Positions 56,227 to 64,000 of a DNA stretch of 64,000 bases are shown piece after piece. This stretch comes from an uncultured Lactobacillus sp. Its GTDB lineage: Bacteria; Bacillota; Bacilli; Lactobacillales; Lactobacillaceae. Position 1 is the stretch's first letter, and each line of letters starts with the position of its first letter. The position numbers were made by a program, and so were the translations under genes. The stretch is taken from assembly GCF_947367085.1 (NCBI RefSeq), contig NZ_CANBCP010000001.1:1-64000 (forward strand), written 5' to 3'. The notes under the pieces were generated by a model. It was not told the DNA's origin. It saw nothing but the letters and a program-made list of their open reading frames with translations, and ran no database searches.

Positions 56227-56311
56227 ATAAGTCCACCTAACAATCTTTCAAATTTTGCAAAATCAGTTTAATTGAATTTAGAGTAAAGGTCAATTATATA
56301 GTTAAAGAGCA

Positions 56312-57025
56312 CTAGCGATTGATTTCGATAGAGTCAACATTATCATCTTTCATTCTTTGCTTTAAGGCATTAATGATTGGTATTCCTGCACTACATCCAA
56401 TTCTATCGGCACCTGCACGAATTAAGGCTAAAAATGTATCACTGCTTCTAATTCCACCAGCAGCCTTAACTTTCACGTCGTCTCCTACGACCTCTTTCAT
56501 TAATTTAACATCTTCAACTGTTGCTCCACCAGTTCCGAAGCCTGTTGATGTTTTGATGAAATCAGGTTTTACTTCTTTAGCGATTTCTGCTAATTTCTTA
56601 ATTTCATCTTTAGTTAGATAACAATTTTCAAAGATGACTTTGCAAGGAATGTTGTGCTTATGACAAACCTCTACAAGAGTTTCCATTTCTTTCTTAATGT
56701 AGTCGTAGTCTTTGTCCTTTAACTTGGTGATGTTAATGACATAGTCAATTTCATTTGCACCATTTTTAATTGCATCTTCGGTATCAAACTTCTTGGATTC
56801 AATAGTCTGTTGTCCTAATGGGAAGGCAATTGCAGCTCCGGTATCAATATCAGTTCCCTTAAGTTGCTCAGAACAAAACTTAGATTGACATTGGTTTATT
56901 GCAACCATTTTGAAGTGATATTCTTTAGCTTCATCACAAAGCTTTTTCATATCTTCTTCCGTAGCATCAGCATGTAAGTTGGTGTGATCAATTAAGCGAG
57001 CAAAATCATCTATAGTATATTTCAT
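56312..57025 (-). CDS. deoC: deoxyribose-phosphate aldolase
   Basis: [39 protein letters not shown]. Confidence 0.93.
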   Translation of the reverse strand: MKYTIDDFARLIDHTNLHADATEEDMKKLCDEAKEYHFKMVAINQCQSKFCSEQLKGTDIDTGAAIAFPLGQQTIESKKFDTEDAIKNGANEIDYVINITKLKDKDYDYIKKEMETLVEVCHKHNIPCKVIFENCYLTKDEIKKLAEIAKEVKPDFIKTSTGFGTGGATVEDVKLMKEVVGDDVKVKAAGGIRSSDTFLALIRAGADRIGCSAGIPIINALKQRMKDDNVDSIEINR

Positions 57026-57048
57026 TTTTTAAATTCCTTTCTTCGAAT

Positions 57049-57062
57049 TATGTATTTACATA
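57049..57062. promoter_or_regulatory. palindromic operator TATGTATTTACATA (deoC side)
   Basis: Matches 57235-57248 except one central base; just downstream of predicted deoC promoter (TTGACA 57104-57109, TATGAT 57080-57085, minus strand). Confidence 0.7.
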
Positions 57063-57171
57063 TTTCTTTTGACACAATTATCATAAAACCTCTTAATTGC
57101 TTTTGTCAATTATAAATTTTAATGCTTCATCGCTTTTTATTTCGCATATTATAGTAAAAAATAAGTATTTA

Positions 57172-57185
57172 ATAAAACGCTCTCA
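57172..57185. promoter_or_regulatory. candidate cre-like site ATAAAACGCTCTCA
   Basis: Matches 12 of 14 positions of the CcpA cre consensus. Confidence 0.4.
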
Positions 57186-57192
57186 AAATCCA

Positions 57193-57222
57193 TTGACTTT
57201 TTATAAAATTCGGAATTATAAT
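57193..57222 (+). promoter_or_regulatory. sigma-A-type promoter for PTS operon
   Basis: TTGACT - 18 nt - TATAAT. Confidence 0.75.
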
Positions 57223-57234
57223 GTGGTTGTCAGA

Positions 57235-57248
57235 TATGTAATTACATA
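57235..57248. promoter_or_regulatory. palindromic operator TATGTAATTACATA (PTS side)
   Basis: Perfect 14-bp palindrome just downstream of the predicted -10. Confidence 0.7.
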
Positions 57249-57268
57249 ATATCAAAAGGAGGGTAAGT

Positions 57269-57688
57269 ATGGTTAATGTTATTGTTACAACTCACAAAGG
57301 ATTGGCGTCGGGCCTTAAGGCAGCATGTGAAATGATTGCTGGGAAAAATGATAATGTAAAAACTTTAGAACTTGATGAAACTGGAATTGATAACTACAAA
57401 AATAAATTAATATCGTTGCTGGATTCAGTTTCTGGCTCAGATAATTTGATTCTATGTGACTTAAAAGGTGGAACCCCTTTTAATGAATCATTTAAATACT
57501 TTCTAGCTCATCCAGATGATTTAAGAGTAGTAAGTGGTGTGAACTTACCGATGCTATTGGAAATTAGTACAAATCTTATGAGTAAAAATCTTGATGAACT
57601 TGCAAATATCGCAATAAAAGCTGGACAAACAGGAATTACTGAAGCTGTAGATGATACAGCTGATGACGATGAGGATATGGATTTTTAG
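57269..57688 (+). CDS. PTS mannose-family EIIA component
   Basis: VNVIVTTHKGLASGLKAACEMIAG; DLKGGTPFNESF. Confidence 0.88.
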   Translation: MVNVIVTTHKGLASGLKAACEMIAGKNDNVKTLELDETGIDNYKNKLISLLDSVSGSDNLILCDLKGGTPFNESFKYFLAHPDDLRVVSGVNLPMLLEISTNLMSKNLDELANIAIKAGQTGITEAVDDTADDDEDMDF

Positions 57689-57699
57689 GAGGAATAAAA

Positions 57700-58191
57700 A
57701 TGACACTTACATTAGTTAGAGTTGATGACAGAGTCATTCATGGACAAACAATGACTAGATGGACAAAGAAATTTCCTGTAGATGGTATTTTGGTATTTGG
57801 CGATGATATCGCCCATGACCAGCTACGTCGTAAGGTTTTAAAGGCTGCAGCTAACGAACTTAAAGTTGGAATTTATACTGTAGAACAAGCTCCTGATAAA
57901 GTGAAAAAAGGAATAGAGTCAAAGAAAAATTTCTTCCTTATCAGTAACTCACCTCAGAACTTTTCTAAATTAGTTGATATGGGAGTTGATTTTGGAAAAA
58001 CTTTAAATATCGGCCCCATGAATATGAGAGATGGTACCAAGATGGTAGGTAAGACTTGTTATATTGACCAAAAAGATTATGAAGCTTTTGAAAATATCTA
58101 TAATCATGGAATTGATATTCAATTACAAATTTTGCCGGAAGACGATATTAAGCATTGGCCTGAAATGAAAGCAAAGTATGATGCACAGTAG
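57700..58191 (+). CDS. PTS mannose-family EIIB component
   Basis: LTLVRVDDRVIHGQTMTRWTK. Confidence 0.92.
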   Translation: MTLTLVRVDDRVIHGQTMTRWTKKFPVDGILVFGDDIAHDQLRRKVLKAAANELKVGIYTVEQAPDKVKKGIESKKNFFLISNSPQNFSKLVDMGVDFGKTLNIGPMNMRDGTKMVGKTCYIDQKDYEAFENIYNHGIDIQLQILPEDDIKHWPEMKAKYDAQ

Positions 58192-58222
58192 ATATTAGAG
58201 TAATTGAAGAGAGGCTTCTATT

Positions 58223-59081
58223 ATGGACACGAGCTTATTTTGGCCAGCGTTGCTGACAGGGATCTTTTGTTATTTGGGCGCTATTGAAACACCTTGGTTA
58301 TTTGGGATGACTGGTGGTTTTTACATTGTGGGTAGACCATTAGTTGCTGGATTATTAGTTGGCTTAGCTTTTGGGGATGTAAAGGCAGGAATTCTGTGTG
58401 GGGGTCGCTGTTCAAGGAGTCTTCATTGCAAACTTATCTACTGGTGGAACAACTAATAGTGAAATTACTTATGCTGCTTATGGTGGTATTGGCTTGGCAA
58501 TGGCTACTACTAAAAATCCAGCGGTAGCGGTTACGCTAGCTATTTTAATTGGTCAAACATTTGGTCTGATTTTCTATAATGCCCGTATGGCTCTTTATTC
58601 ATATTGGAACACTAAAGCTACGGATGCTGCCAGAAGAGTGGACTATAAAGGGATTGTTTGGAATCACTTGTTTGGTCCTCAGATTACTACATTTTTATTT
58701 AGAGCTTTGCCTACATTTTTAGTTATTTTCCTAGGAAAGGGACTAATCAACACCTTGCTTAATAATATTCCGGCAATGGCTACCCATATTATTCAAGTAC
58801 TTGGTGGTGTATTACCTGCTTTAGGTATTGCTTTATTGATGGCAATTGTTATCAAGAATAAGGCTCAATTGATATTCTTCTTAGCCGGATTTGTATTATT
58901 AGCATTTAGTAAGATGAGCATGATTGAAATTGTATTTATTGCTATCTTAGTTGCTTATATTTACTTTATTGCAACTAAAAATGGTAGCAACTCTAGTAAG
59001 GGTGAATCAGCTAATGCTAATTCATCAGATAACGCAACAGTAAATACTGACGATGAATATGAAGACGACGATTTGTTCTAA
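58223..59081 (+). pseudogene. PTS mannose-family EIIC component, frameshifted
   Basis: Two frames join as ...GDVKAGILCG|VAVQGVFIANLSTGGTTNSEI...; one extra G in the G5 run 58400-58404. Confidence 0.9.
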
Positions 59082-59092
59082 GGAGTAGAAAA

Positions 59093-59929
59093 ATGACTGA
59101 AGAGAAGCAGGAAGAAAAAAAGGATCACATTTTAAGTAAAGGTGATCTGAATAAAATTTGGTTGGGATATGGTTTTACACAACTTAGTTCAATGAGTTAT
59201 GAAAAGATTCAAGGGCAATCTTATGCATTTGAATATATACCATTTTGTAAGAAGTTTTATAAGAAAGATAGGGATGCGGCCAAAAGGCTTCTGGTCAGAC
59301 ACTCGATGTTCTTCAATACTGAACCTCAAACTGGACAAATTATAAATGGTATTGTTGCATCCTTAGAAGAGCAAATTGCAATGCATAAAGGCGTTTCAGA
59401 AGAAATGCCAACTAACATTAAAACCACTTTGATGGGACCGATTGCAGGCATTGGTGACTCAATTATTCAGGGTATTATTGTTCCAATTCTATTATCAATT
59501 GGTATGAGTTTGGCAAAAGGTGGAAATATCCTTGGACCATTATTCTATATAGTAGCTTATGCCGCAGTGGGAACTTCGATTTCTTATATTGCATTTCACA
59601 GTGGTTACAAGTTAGGTGTTAATGCGGTTGATAAATTAGTTGGAGATAACTCTAAACGTATAACTGATGCATTTAATATCTTAGGAGTCATGGTCATTGG
59701 AGCTCTAGCAGCTAATACAATTGCACTAAAGACGATAGCTCGTATTCCTTTAGGTGGGAAGAGTCAATCATTGCAAACCGTTTTAAATGGTGTCTTCCCT
59801 GGAATTTTCCCATTAGCAATTGTGCTATTTTCATGGTGGCTGGTATCCAAGAAACAATTAAGTCCAACTAAAGTAATTCTTATCTTAACTGCAATTGTAA
59901 TTGTGGGATGCTTAATTCATCTTTTCTAA
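59093..59929 (+). CDS. PTS mannose-family EIID component
   Basis: LMGPIAGIGDSIIQGIIVPILLSIGMSLAKGGNILGP. Confidence 0.92.
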   Translation: MTEEKQEEKKDHILSKGDLNKIWLGYGFTQLSSMSYEKIQGQSYAFEYIPFCKKFYKKDRDAAKRLLVRHSMFFNTEPQTGQIINGIVASLEEQIAMHKGVSEEMPTNIKTTLMGPIAGIGDSIIQGIIVPILLSIGMSLAKGGNILGPLFYIVAYAAVGTSISYIAFHSGYKLGVNAVDKLVGDNSKRITDAFNILGVMVIGALAANTIALKTIARIPLGGKSQSLQTVLNGVFPGIFPLAIVLFSWWLVSKKQLSPTKVILILTAIVIVGCLIHLF

Positions 59930-60071
59930 AAATTCATAGTATTAAAGATCATTCATATTTTGATTTTGAGATTTGAATGATCTTTTTGTATAAAGGAGTT
60001 AAACAAAAATTCAATAAATACTTGCTAAAAGGGCGACTCTATGGTTAAATTAATAATTGCGTTGAGCAATT

Positions 60072-60144
60072 GCTGACTTAGCTCAGTTGGCAGAGCACGT
60101 CATTAGTAATGATGAGGTCGAAGGTTCGAATCCTTTAGTCAGCA
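60072..60144 (+). tRNA. tRNA-Thr (anticodon AGT)
   Basis: Cloverleaf read by eye: acceptor GCTGACT/AGTCAGC, D-arm GCTC..GAGC, anticodon loop TTAGTAA, T-arm GAAGG-TTCGAAT-CCTTT; no encoded CCA. Confidence 0.9.
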
Positions 60145-60166
60145 TTAGTTAGATTCATTTAATGTG

Positions 60167-60220
60167 ATTAACCTTTATTTATCAACGTTTTACGAAGATA
60201 AGTAAAGGTTAATTTTTTTG
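60167..60220 (+). terminator. terminator downstream of tRNA-Thr
   Basis: ATTAACCTTTATTTATC...GATAAGTAAAGGTTAAT then T run. Confidence 0.8.
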
Positions 60221-60246
60221 TGTAAAAGTAATTTTGGCACAAGATT

Positions 60247-60272
60247 TGGAACACAAATTAAAGTGTGTTCCA
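60247..60272. repeat. 9-bp inverted repeat TGGAACACA-N8-TGTGTTCCA
   Basis: Perfect arms in the intergenic region upstream of the peptide/ThiF locus. Confidence 0.85.
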
Positions 60273-60634
60273 CAAAGTAATTTTTTAAGTGGAATAAGAG
60301 TTGATATGGTGGGCTTTGAGTTCACCTTTTTGTGTTCTGTAAAAGTTATGCATAATATGAACGAGGGCATTGTTAATTAGTATTTAATTATTTTTGTAGA
60401 ACATAAATTAAATTTTCTATCTATTGATATATTAGAAAAAATTCTTTAAATGTTGGATCAAGCTGTCGAAGTGTAGATAAGATATTAGGTTGAAAATTAT
60501 GCTATAAATAAAATACATATATTACTGTTTAAAATAAAATGAAATAAAATTTAAAATAACTATTTACTTTCATAGTCATTAGTTGTATTATAATTAAAAA
60601 TATTAAAAAATAATAGAAAGGGCGGGTGATAATT

Positions 60635-60688
60635 ATGACTTTAGACGGCGATAGAGTAGGCTGGCGTAAAGGCTGCGGCTTACGTTAA
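60635..60688 (+). CDS. candidate RiPP/microcin-like precursor peptide, 17 aa: MTLDGDRVGWRKGCGLR
   Basis: ATG with upstream GGGCGGGTG RBS-like sequence, higher GC than flanks, ends 6 nt before a terminator hairpin, immediately upstream of a ThiF-like gene. Confidence 0.6.
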   Translation: MTLDGDRVGWRKGCGLR

Positions 60689-60694
60689 AGTTAG

Positions 60695-60736
60695 AAAATC
60701 GGTTAGGTCCTATTTTATAGGATTTAACCGATTTTT
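60695..60736 (+). terminator. hairpin terminator/attenuator between peptide ORF and ThiF gene
   Basis: AAAATCGGTTAggTCCTAtttTAGGAttTAACCGATTTTT. Confidence 0.85.
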
Positions 60737-60777
60737 AATTTTAATCATATTTATAAGTAAAAGCGAGGAGGAGCAAT

Positions 60778-61755
60778 ATGAGAAAGTTGAGAATAAAAAG
60801 GACATTACAGCCTTTAGTTGATGGCGATAAGATATTATTCGGTATAGGAAACGTGGGGCTTAGAAGAACTATCCCTAATAATCCTGAAAATATTGAATTG
60901 TTGAAATTCTTAAATGATGAAATACCTAGAGATCAAGTAAGACTTTCTGATGATCAGATAAAGAATAAAATTGATCAATTAAAGGATTTGGGAGTTCTGA
61001 CTACTAATACATATTCTGATGCTCCTAGGTATTCAAGAAATGAAACATTTTTTGAATGGATGGATATGTCTTCAAATATTAATCCATATAAATATCAAGA
61101 AAAGTTGTTTAAATCTAAGGTTGTAGTTTTGGGAATTGGTGGAATAGGTTGTGCTGTTGCTGAACACTTAATAAGAGCAGGTATAAATAAAATTAAATTG
61201 GTTGATTTTGATACAGTAGAGGAATCTAACTTAACTCGACAAACTACGTATTTTGAAGACGACATTGGGAAATCTAAATTAGATGCTTGCAAAAGATATC
61301 TCTTAAAAATTAATTCTGAAATCCACGTAGAGACAATTAAACAAAAAGTTTCTAAATATGAAGATTTAGAAAAAATAATTAATACAAAAGATTCATTAAT
61401 TGTAAATTCTATGGATAAACCTGCAGAATTAGATAACTGGGTTGATACCGTGTCAAATAAGTATAATATCCCAGTCGTTTTTGGAAGCTATGCAGCTACT
61501 GCTACAAATGTTTATCCTAAGACTCCAAATGTTTCGCTGAATTATAGTGATTTTTTAGGAAAGGAGCAAATTACTGAAGATTGTATTATAGATAATACTT
61601 TCCCAATGGGGACCCTATCTTCAGTGACTGCAGTAGCTGCGGGCTTTGTTAGCTATACAGCGATTATGATGTTGACAGGATTACGAATACCTAAAGAAGG
61701 TATTCAAATGGATTTTGACGGCTGGTCCATATATAAATTTCCAAATCAGAGGTGA
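60778..61755 (+). CDS. ThiF/MoeB/E1-like adenylyltransferase with N-terminal RRE-like domain (MccB/PaaA-type)
   Basis: VVVLGIGGIGCAVAEHLIRAGINKIKLVDFDTVEESNLTRQ nucleotide-binding motif; about 85-aa N-terminal extension resembling a peptide-clamp/RRE; AGGAGGAG RBS. Confidence 0.87.
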   Translation: MRKLRIKRTLQPLVDGDKILFGIGNVGLRRTIPNNPENIELLKFLNDEIPRDQVRLSDDQIKNKIDQLKDLGVLTTNTYSDAPRYSRNETFFEWMDMSSNINPYKYQEKLFKSKVVVLGIGGIGCAVAEHLIRAGINKIKLVDFDTVEESNLTRQTTYFEDDIGKSKLDACKRYLLKINSEIHVETIKQKVSKYEDLEKIINTKDSLIVNSMDKPAELDNWVDTVSNKYNIPVVFGSYAATATNVYPKTPNVSLNYSDFLGKEQITEDCIIDNTFPMGTLSSVTAVAAGFVSYTAIMMLTGLRIPKEGIQMDFDGWSIYKFPNQR

Positions 61756-61760
61756 GATAA

Positions 61761-63323
61761 ATGTTAAAAAAATGGATAAAAACGAACCCAGGTAGAATAT
61801 TAGCACTTATATTATTTTCTGTAGTATTGCAAATTTTTTCAACAACTAGTTATTATTTAGTAAATCCAATGCTCAATGCAATCATGGATGGAGAATTTCA
61901 ATTATTTATTATTATAATTATTAGTAAATTTGTTGTTGATCAGATTGCTAATGGAAGTTTAAGTTATGGTACTTATTTGTACGAAGTACAAACGCAGGAT
62001 TTTTACCATAGCTTAAGACAGCAAAACTTAAAGTTTTATGTTAAAAATCCATCAAATCTTAGTGATATGGAAAATGATTTAACTAGTAATTTAGATTTGC
62101 TTGATGAGAACTATTTTATGCAAGTATTTATTGCATTTAATAATTTTCTATATGTAGTATGTGTTTCTCTTGCCCTATTAAGTTATAACTGGATCCTGGT
62201 ATTTTATTCATTTTCTGTAGCAATTATTTCATTGATAGTACCAAAATTCTTTGAAAAATTTTCAACTAAAGCAACAAATCAAATTGCAAAATCTAATAGT
62301 AAGTATTTAGAAAATCTGTATCAATGGATAGTAGCATTAGATGAAGTTCGCCGATACAGAATAGGAAATCAGTTAGTTAGGAACACTAGTGACGTAGGAC
62401 AAAAGCTTGAAGAAAGTGAAATTAATCAGCAAAAGGTTATTACATTTTCTACGTTTTGCCAAAATTTAATTGAATTATTTGGAATTTTTGGTATTCCAGT
62501 GATTGCAGGTATATTATATTTTCAGAATAAAGTTCAATTTGGAACAATAGTTGCAGCTGGTTATTTAGCAAATGGAATATTTAGTTCTTTAGGTGAAGCG
62601 ATATCTGCATTAACTATTGCTCGTTCTACTCATGAGATTAGACAAGAATTAAATAAATATTTTAAAACTAAGTCAGCGTTGCCTATCAATAAGTTAAAAA
62701 CTATAAAAATTAAAAACGGAAAAGTAAAATTTAGCAATAATGATGTATTATCTTATAATTTTGAATTAAATTATGGAGATCATGTTTTGGTTACGGGTCC
62801 TAGTGGTAGTGGAAAATCCACGTTACTAAAAATAATTACAGGACAGCAAAAATTATCTTCTGGTACTATTAAATATTTTGATTTTGAGGATAAGCCTAAA
62901 AAATTCAATTTAAGTCAATTGGGGTATTTACCTCAAGAAAACATATTATTTCCAGGATCAATTTTAGAAAATATTACTATGTTTAATGATAAATTGGATG
63001 CAGAAGCAAAAAAAATAGTTAATGATGTCCAATTGACTAAAGATTTAAGTAAGTTCGATAAGGGAATATATACTAAAATTGATCCAAACAATATAACTTT
63101 GTCCGGCGGGCAAAAACAAAAGATATTTTTAGCTAGAGCTCTGGTACATCCCACTACATTTTTATTATTAGATGAGGCATTAAGTGCGATTGATCCAAAA
63201 ACTTCTACTTTAATTATAAAAAGATTACTAAAGGAAAAAACTGTATTACTTGTAGCTCATAACTTATCACCAAGTCAAAAGAAACTGTTTACAAAAGAGA
63301 TTCATTTATACGAGGAGGATTAA
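61761..63323 (+). CDS. ABC transporter, fused permease/ATPase half-transporter
   Basis: VTGPSGSGKSTLLKIITGQ, LSGGQKQKIFLARALV, LLLDEALSAIDP with N-terminal TM domain. Confidence 0.92.
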   Translation: MLKKWIKTNPGRILALILFSVVLQIFSTTSYYLVNPMLNAIMDGEFQLFIIIIISKFVVDQIANGSLSYGTYLYEVQTQDFYHSLRQQNLKFYVKNPSNLSDMENDLTSNLDLLDENYFMQVFIAFNNFLYVVCVSLALLSYNWILVFYSFSVAIISLIVPKFFEKFSTKATNQIAKSNSKYLENLYQWIVALDEVRRYRIGNQLVRNTSDVGQKLEESEINQQKVITFSTFCQNLIELFGIFGIPVIAGILYFQNKVQFGTIVAAGYLANGIFSSLGEAISALTIARSTHEIRQELNKYFKTKSALPINKLKTIKIKNGKVKFSNNDVLSYNFELNYGDHVLVTGPSGSGKSTLLKIITGQQKLSSGTIKYFDFEDKPKKFNLSQLGYLPQENILFPGSILENITMFNDKLDAEAKKIVNDVQLTKDLSKFDKGIYTKIDPNNITLSGGQKQKIFLARALVHPTTFLLLDEALSAIDPKTSTLIIKRLLKEKTVLLVAHNLSPSQKKLFTKEIHLYEED

Positions 63324-63324
63324 T

Positions 63325-64000
63325 ATGACAATTAGAACATTATTCAAAATTAATCCACTAAGGTTTATAGTTTCATTAATGCTTGAGGGAATATCTGCTA
63401 TGTTGGTAGTACTTGAGACATATTTTCTAACTATTCAGTTTGACAAAATAAAAATTCATGATTATCATGGCTTTTTCCTATTTGCTTTTTTACAAATTAT
63501 TAGTTTTATCTTAAGTAGTGGATTTAAGCAGCTAGGAAATTATCTGTGGACTGTTCAAGTACAGAATGGATTTCATCAAATTAGAAAAAATTTTCTAGAT
63601 AGTTTAGTAAAAAATAAGCAAAGATATCATCCTGATGATGTTCAGAATCAATTAGTTAAGAACTTAAAAATTGTAAAAGAGGGATATACAGATTCAATAA
63701 AAGATGCAGTATACCAAAGTGTTCTATTACTATTTATTACTACTACTTTGTTACAATTACAGTGGGAAATATTTATAATAGCTTTAATTTGGTCTTCTAT
63801 TCAATTGTATCTACCAAAGTTGTTTGAAAAGAAATTAGATATTGCTTATAGTAATTTATCAGAGCAAAATAAAAAGTATCTAAATATATTGAATAATTGG
63901 CTAATTGGCTTGAATGAAATTAGAAGATATACAGCTACAGCGTATTTATTTAAAATTCTGGGACACGCTGGTAAGAACGTTGAAAAGTCTGTTATTAGTA
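63325..64000 (+). CDS. second ABC half-transporter, truncated by window end
   Basis: Open frame from ATG 63325 after GAGGAGG: MTIRTLFKINPLRFIVSLMLEGISAMLVVLETYFLTIQF..., TM-domain-like, no stop before 64000. Confidence 0.85.
   Translation, partial: MTIRTLFKINPLRFIVSLMLEGISAMLVVLETYFLTIQFDKIKIHDYHGFFLFAFLQIISFILSSGFKQLGNYLWTVQVQNGFHQIRKNFLDSLVKNKQRYHPDDVQNQLVKNLKIVKEGYTDSIKDAVYQSVLLLFITTTLLQLQWEIFIIALIWSSIQLYLPKLFEKKLDIAYSNLSEQNKKYLNILNNWLIGLNEIRRYTATAYLFKILGHAGKNVEKSVIS

Noticed and set aside
60635-60688. Classical microcin C precursor (MccA)
   Set aside because: MccA-type peptides recognised by MccB end in Asn; this one ends in Arg and contains no Asn, so it was not labelled microcin C despite similar gene order.

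Overview
The window is chromosomal DNA from a low-GC Lactobacillus, probably the L. gasseri/johnsonii group (inferred from protein content). It spans the replication origin: rpmH-rnpA-yidC-mnmE-mnmG on the minus strand, and dnaA-dnaN-yaaA-recF-gyrB-gyrA-rpsF-ssb-rpsR-gdpP-rplI-dnaB on the plus strand. The first 20 nt are Nextera/Tn5 adapter sequence, so the left edge is an uncleaned contig end. Accessory regions are (a) an apparently orphan isoleucine-type T-box leader followed by an Rgg regulator, small membrane proteins and a bacteriocin-like remnant (about 5.4-8.6 kb); (b) an ornithine decarboxylase/antiporter acid-stress locus; (c) a tet(M)-like GTPase gene bracketed by a 16-bp inverted repeat; (d) a deoC/GntR locus divergent from a mannose-family PTS, with twin operators and a frameshifted IIC; and (e) after a tRNA-Thr, at the right end, a candidate RiPP/microcin-C-like system: a 17-codon peptide ORF, a hairpin terminator, a ThiF/E1-like adenylyltransferase and two ABC half-transporters, the second cut by the window end. 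The peptide does not end in Asn, unlike known MccB substrates, and I regard this locus as the best candidate for an undescribed system. A second notable observation is ApbE-type flavinylation motifs (DxxSGA[ST]) in the C-terminal tails of two unrelated redox enzymes, pyruvate oxidase (two copies) and a fumarate/urocanate reductase-like flavoprotein. No searches were run; family assignments come from reading motifs in the translations.
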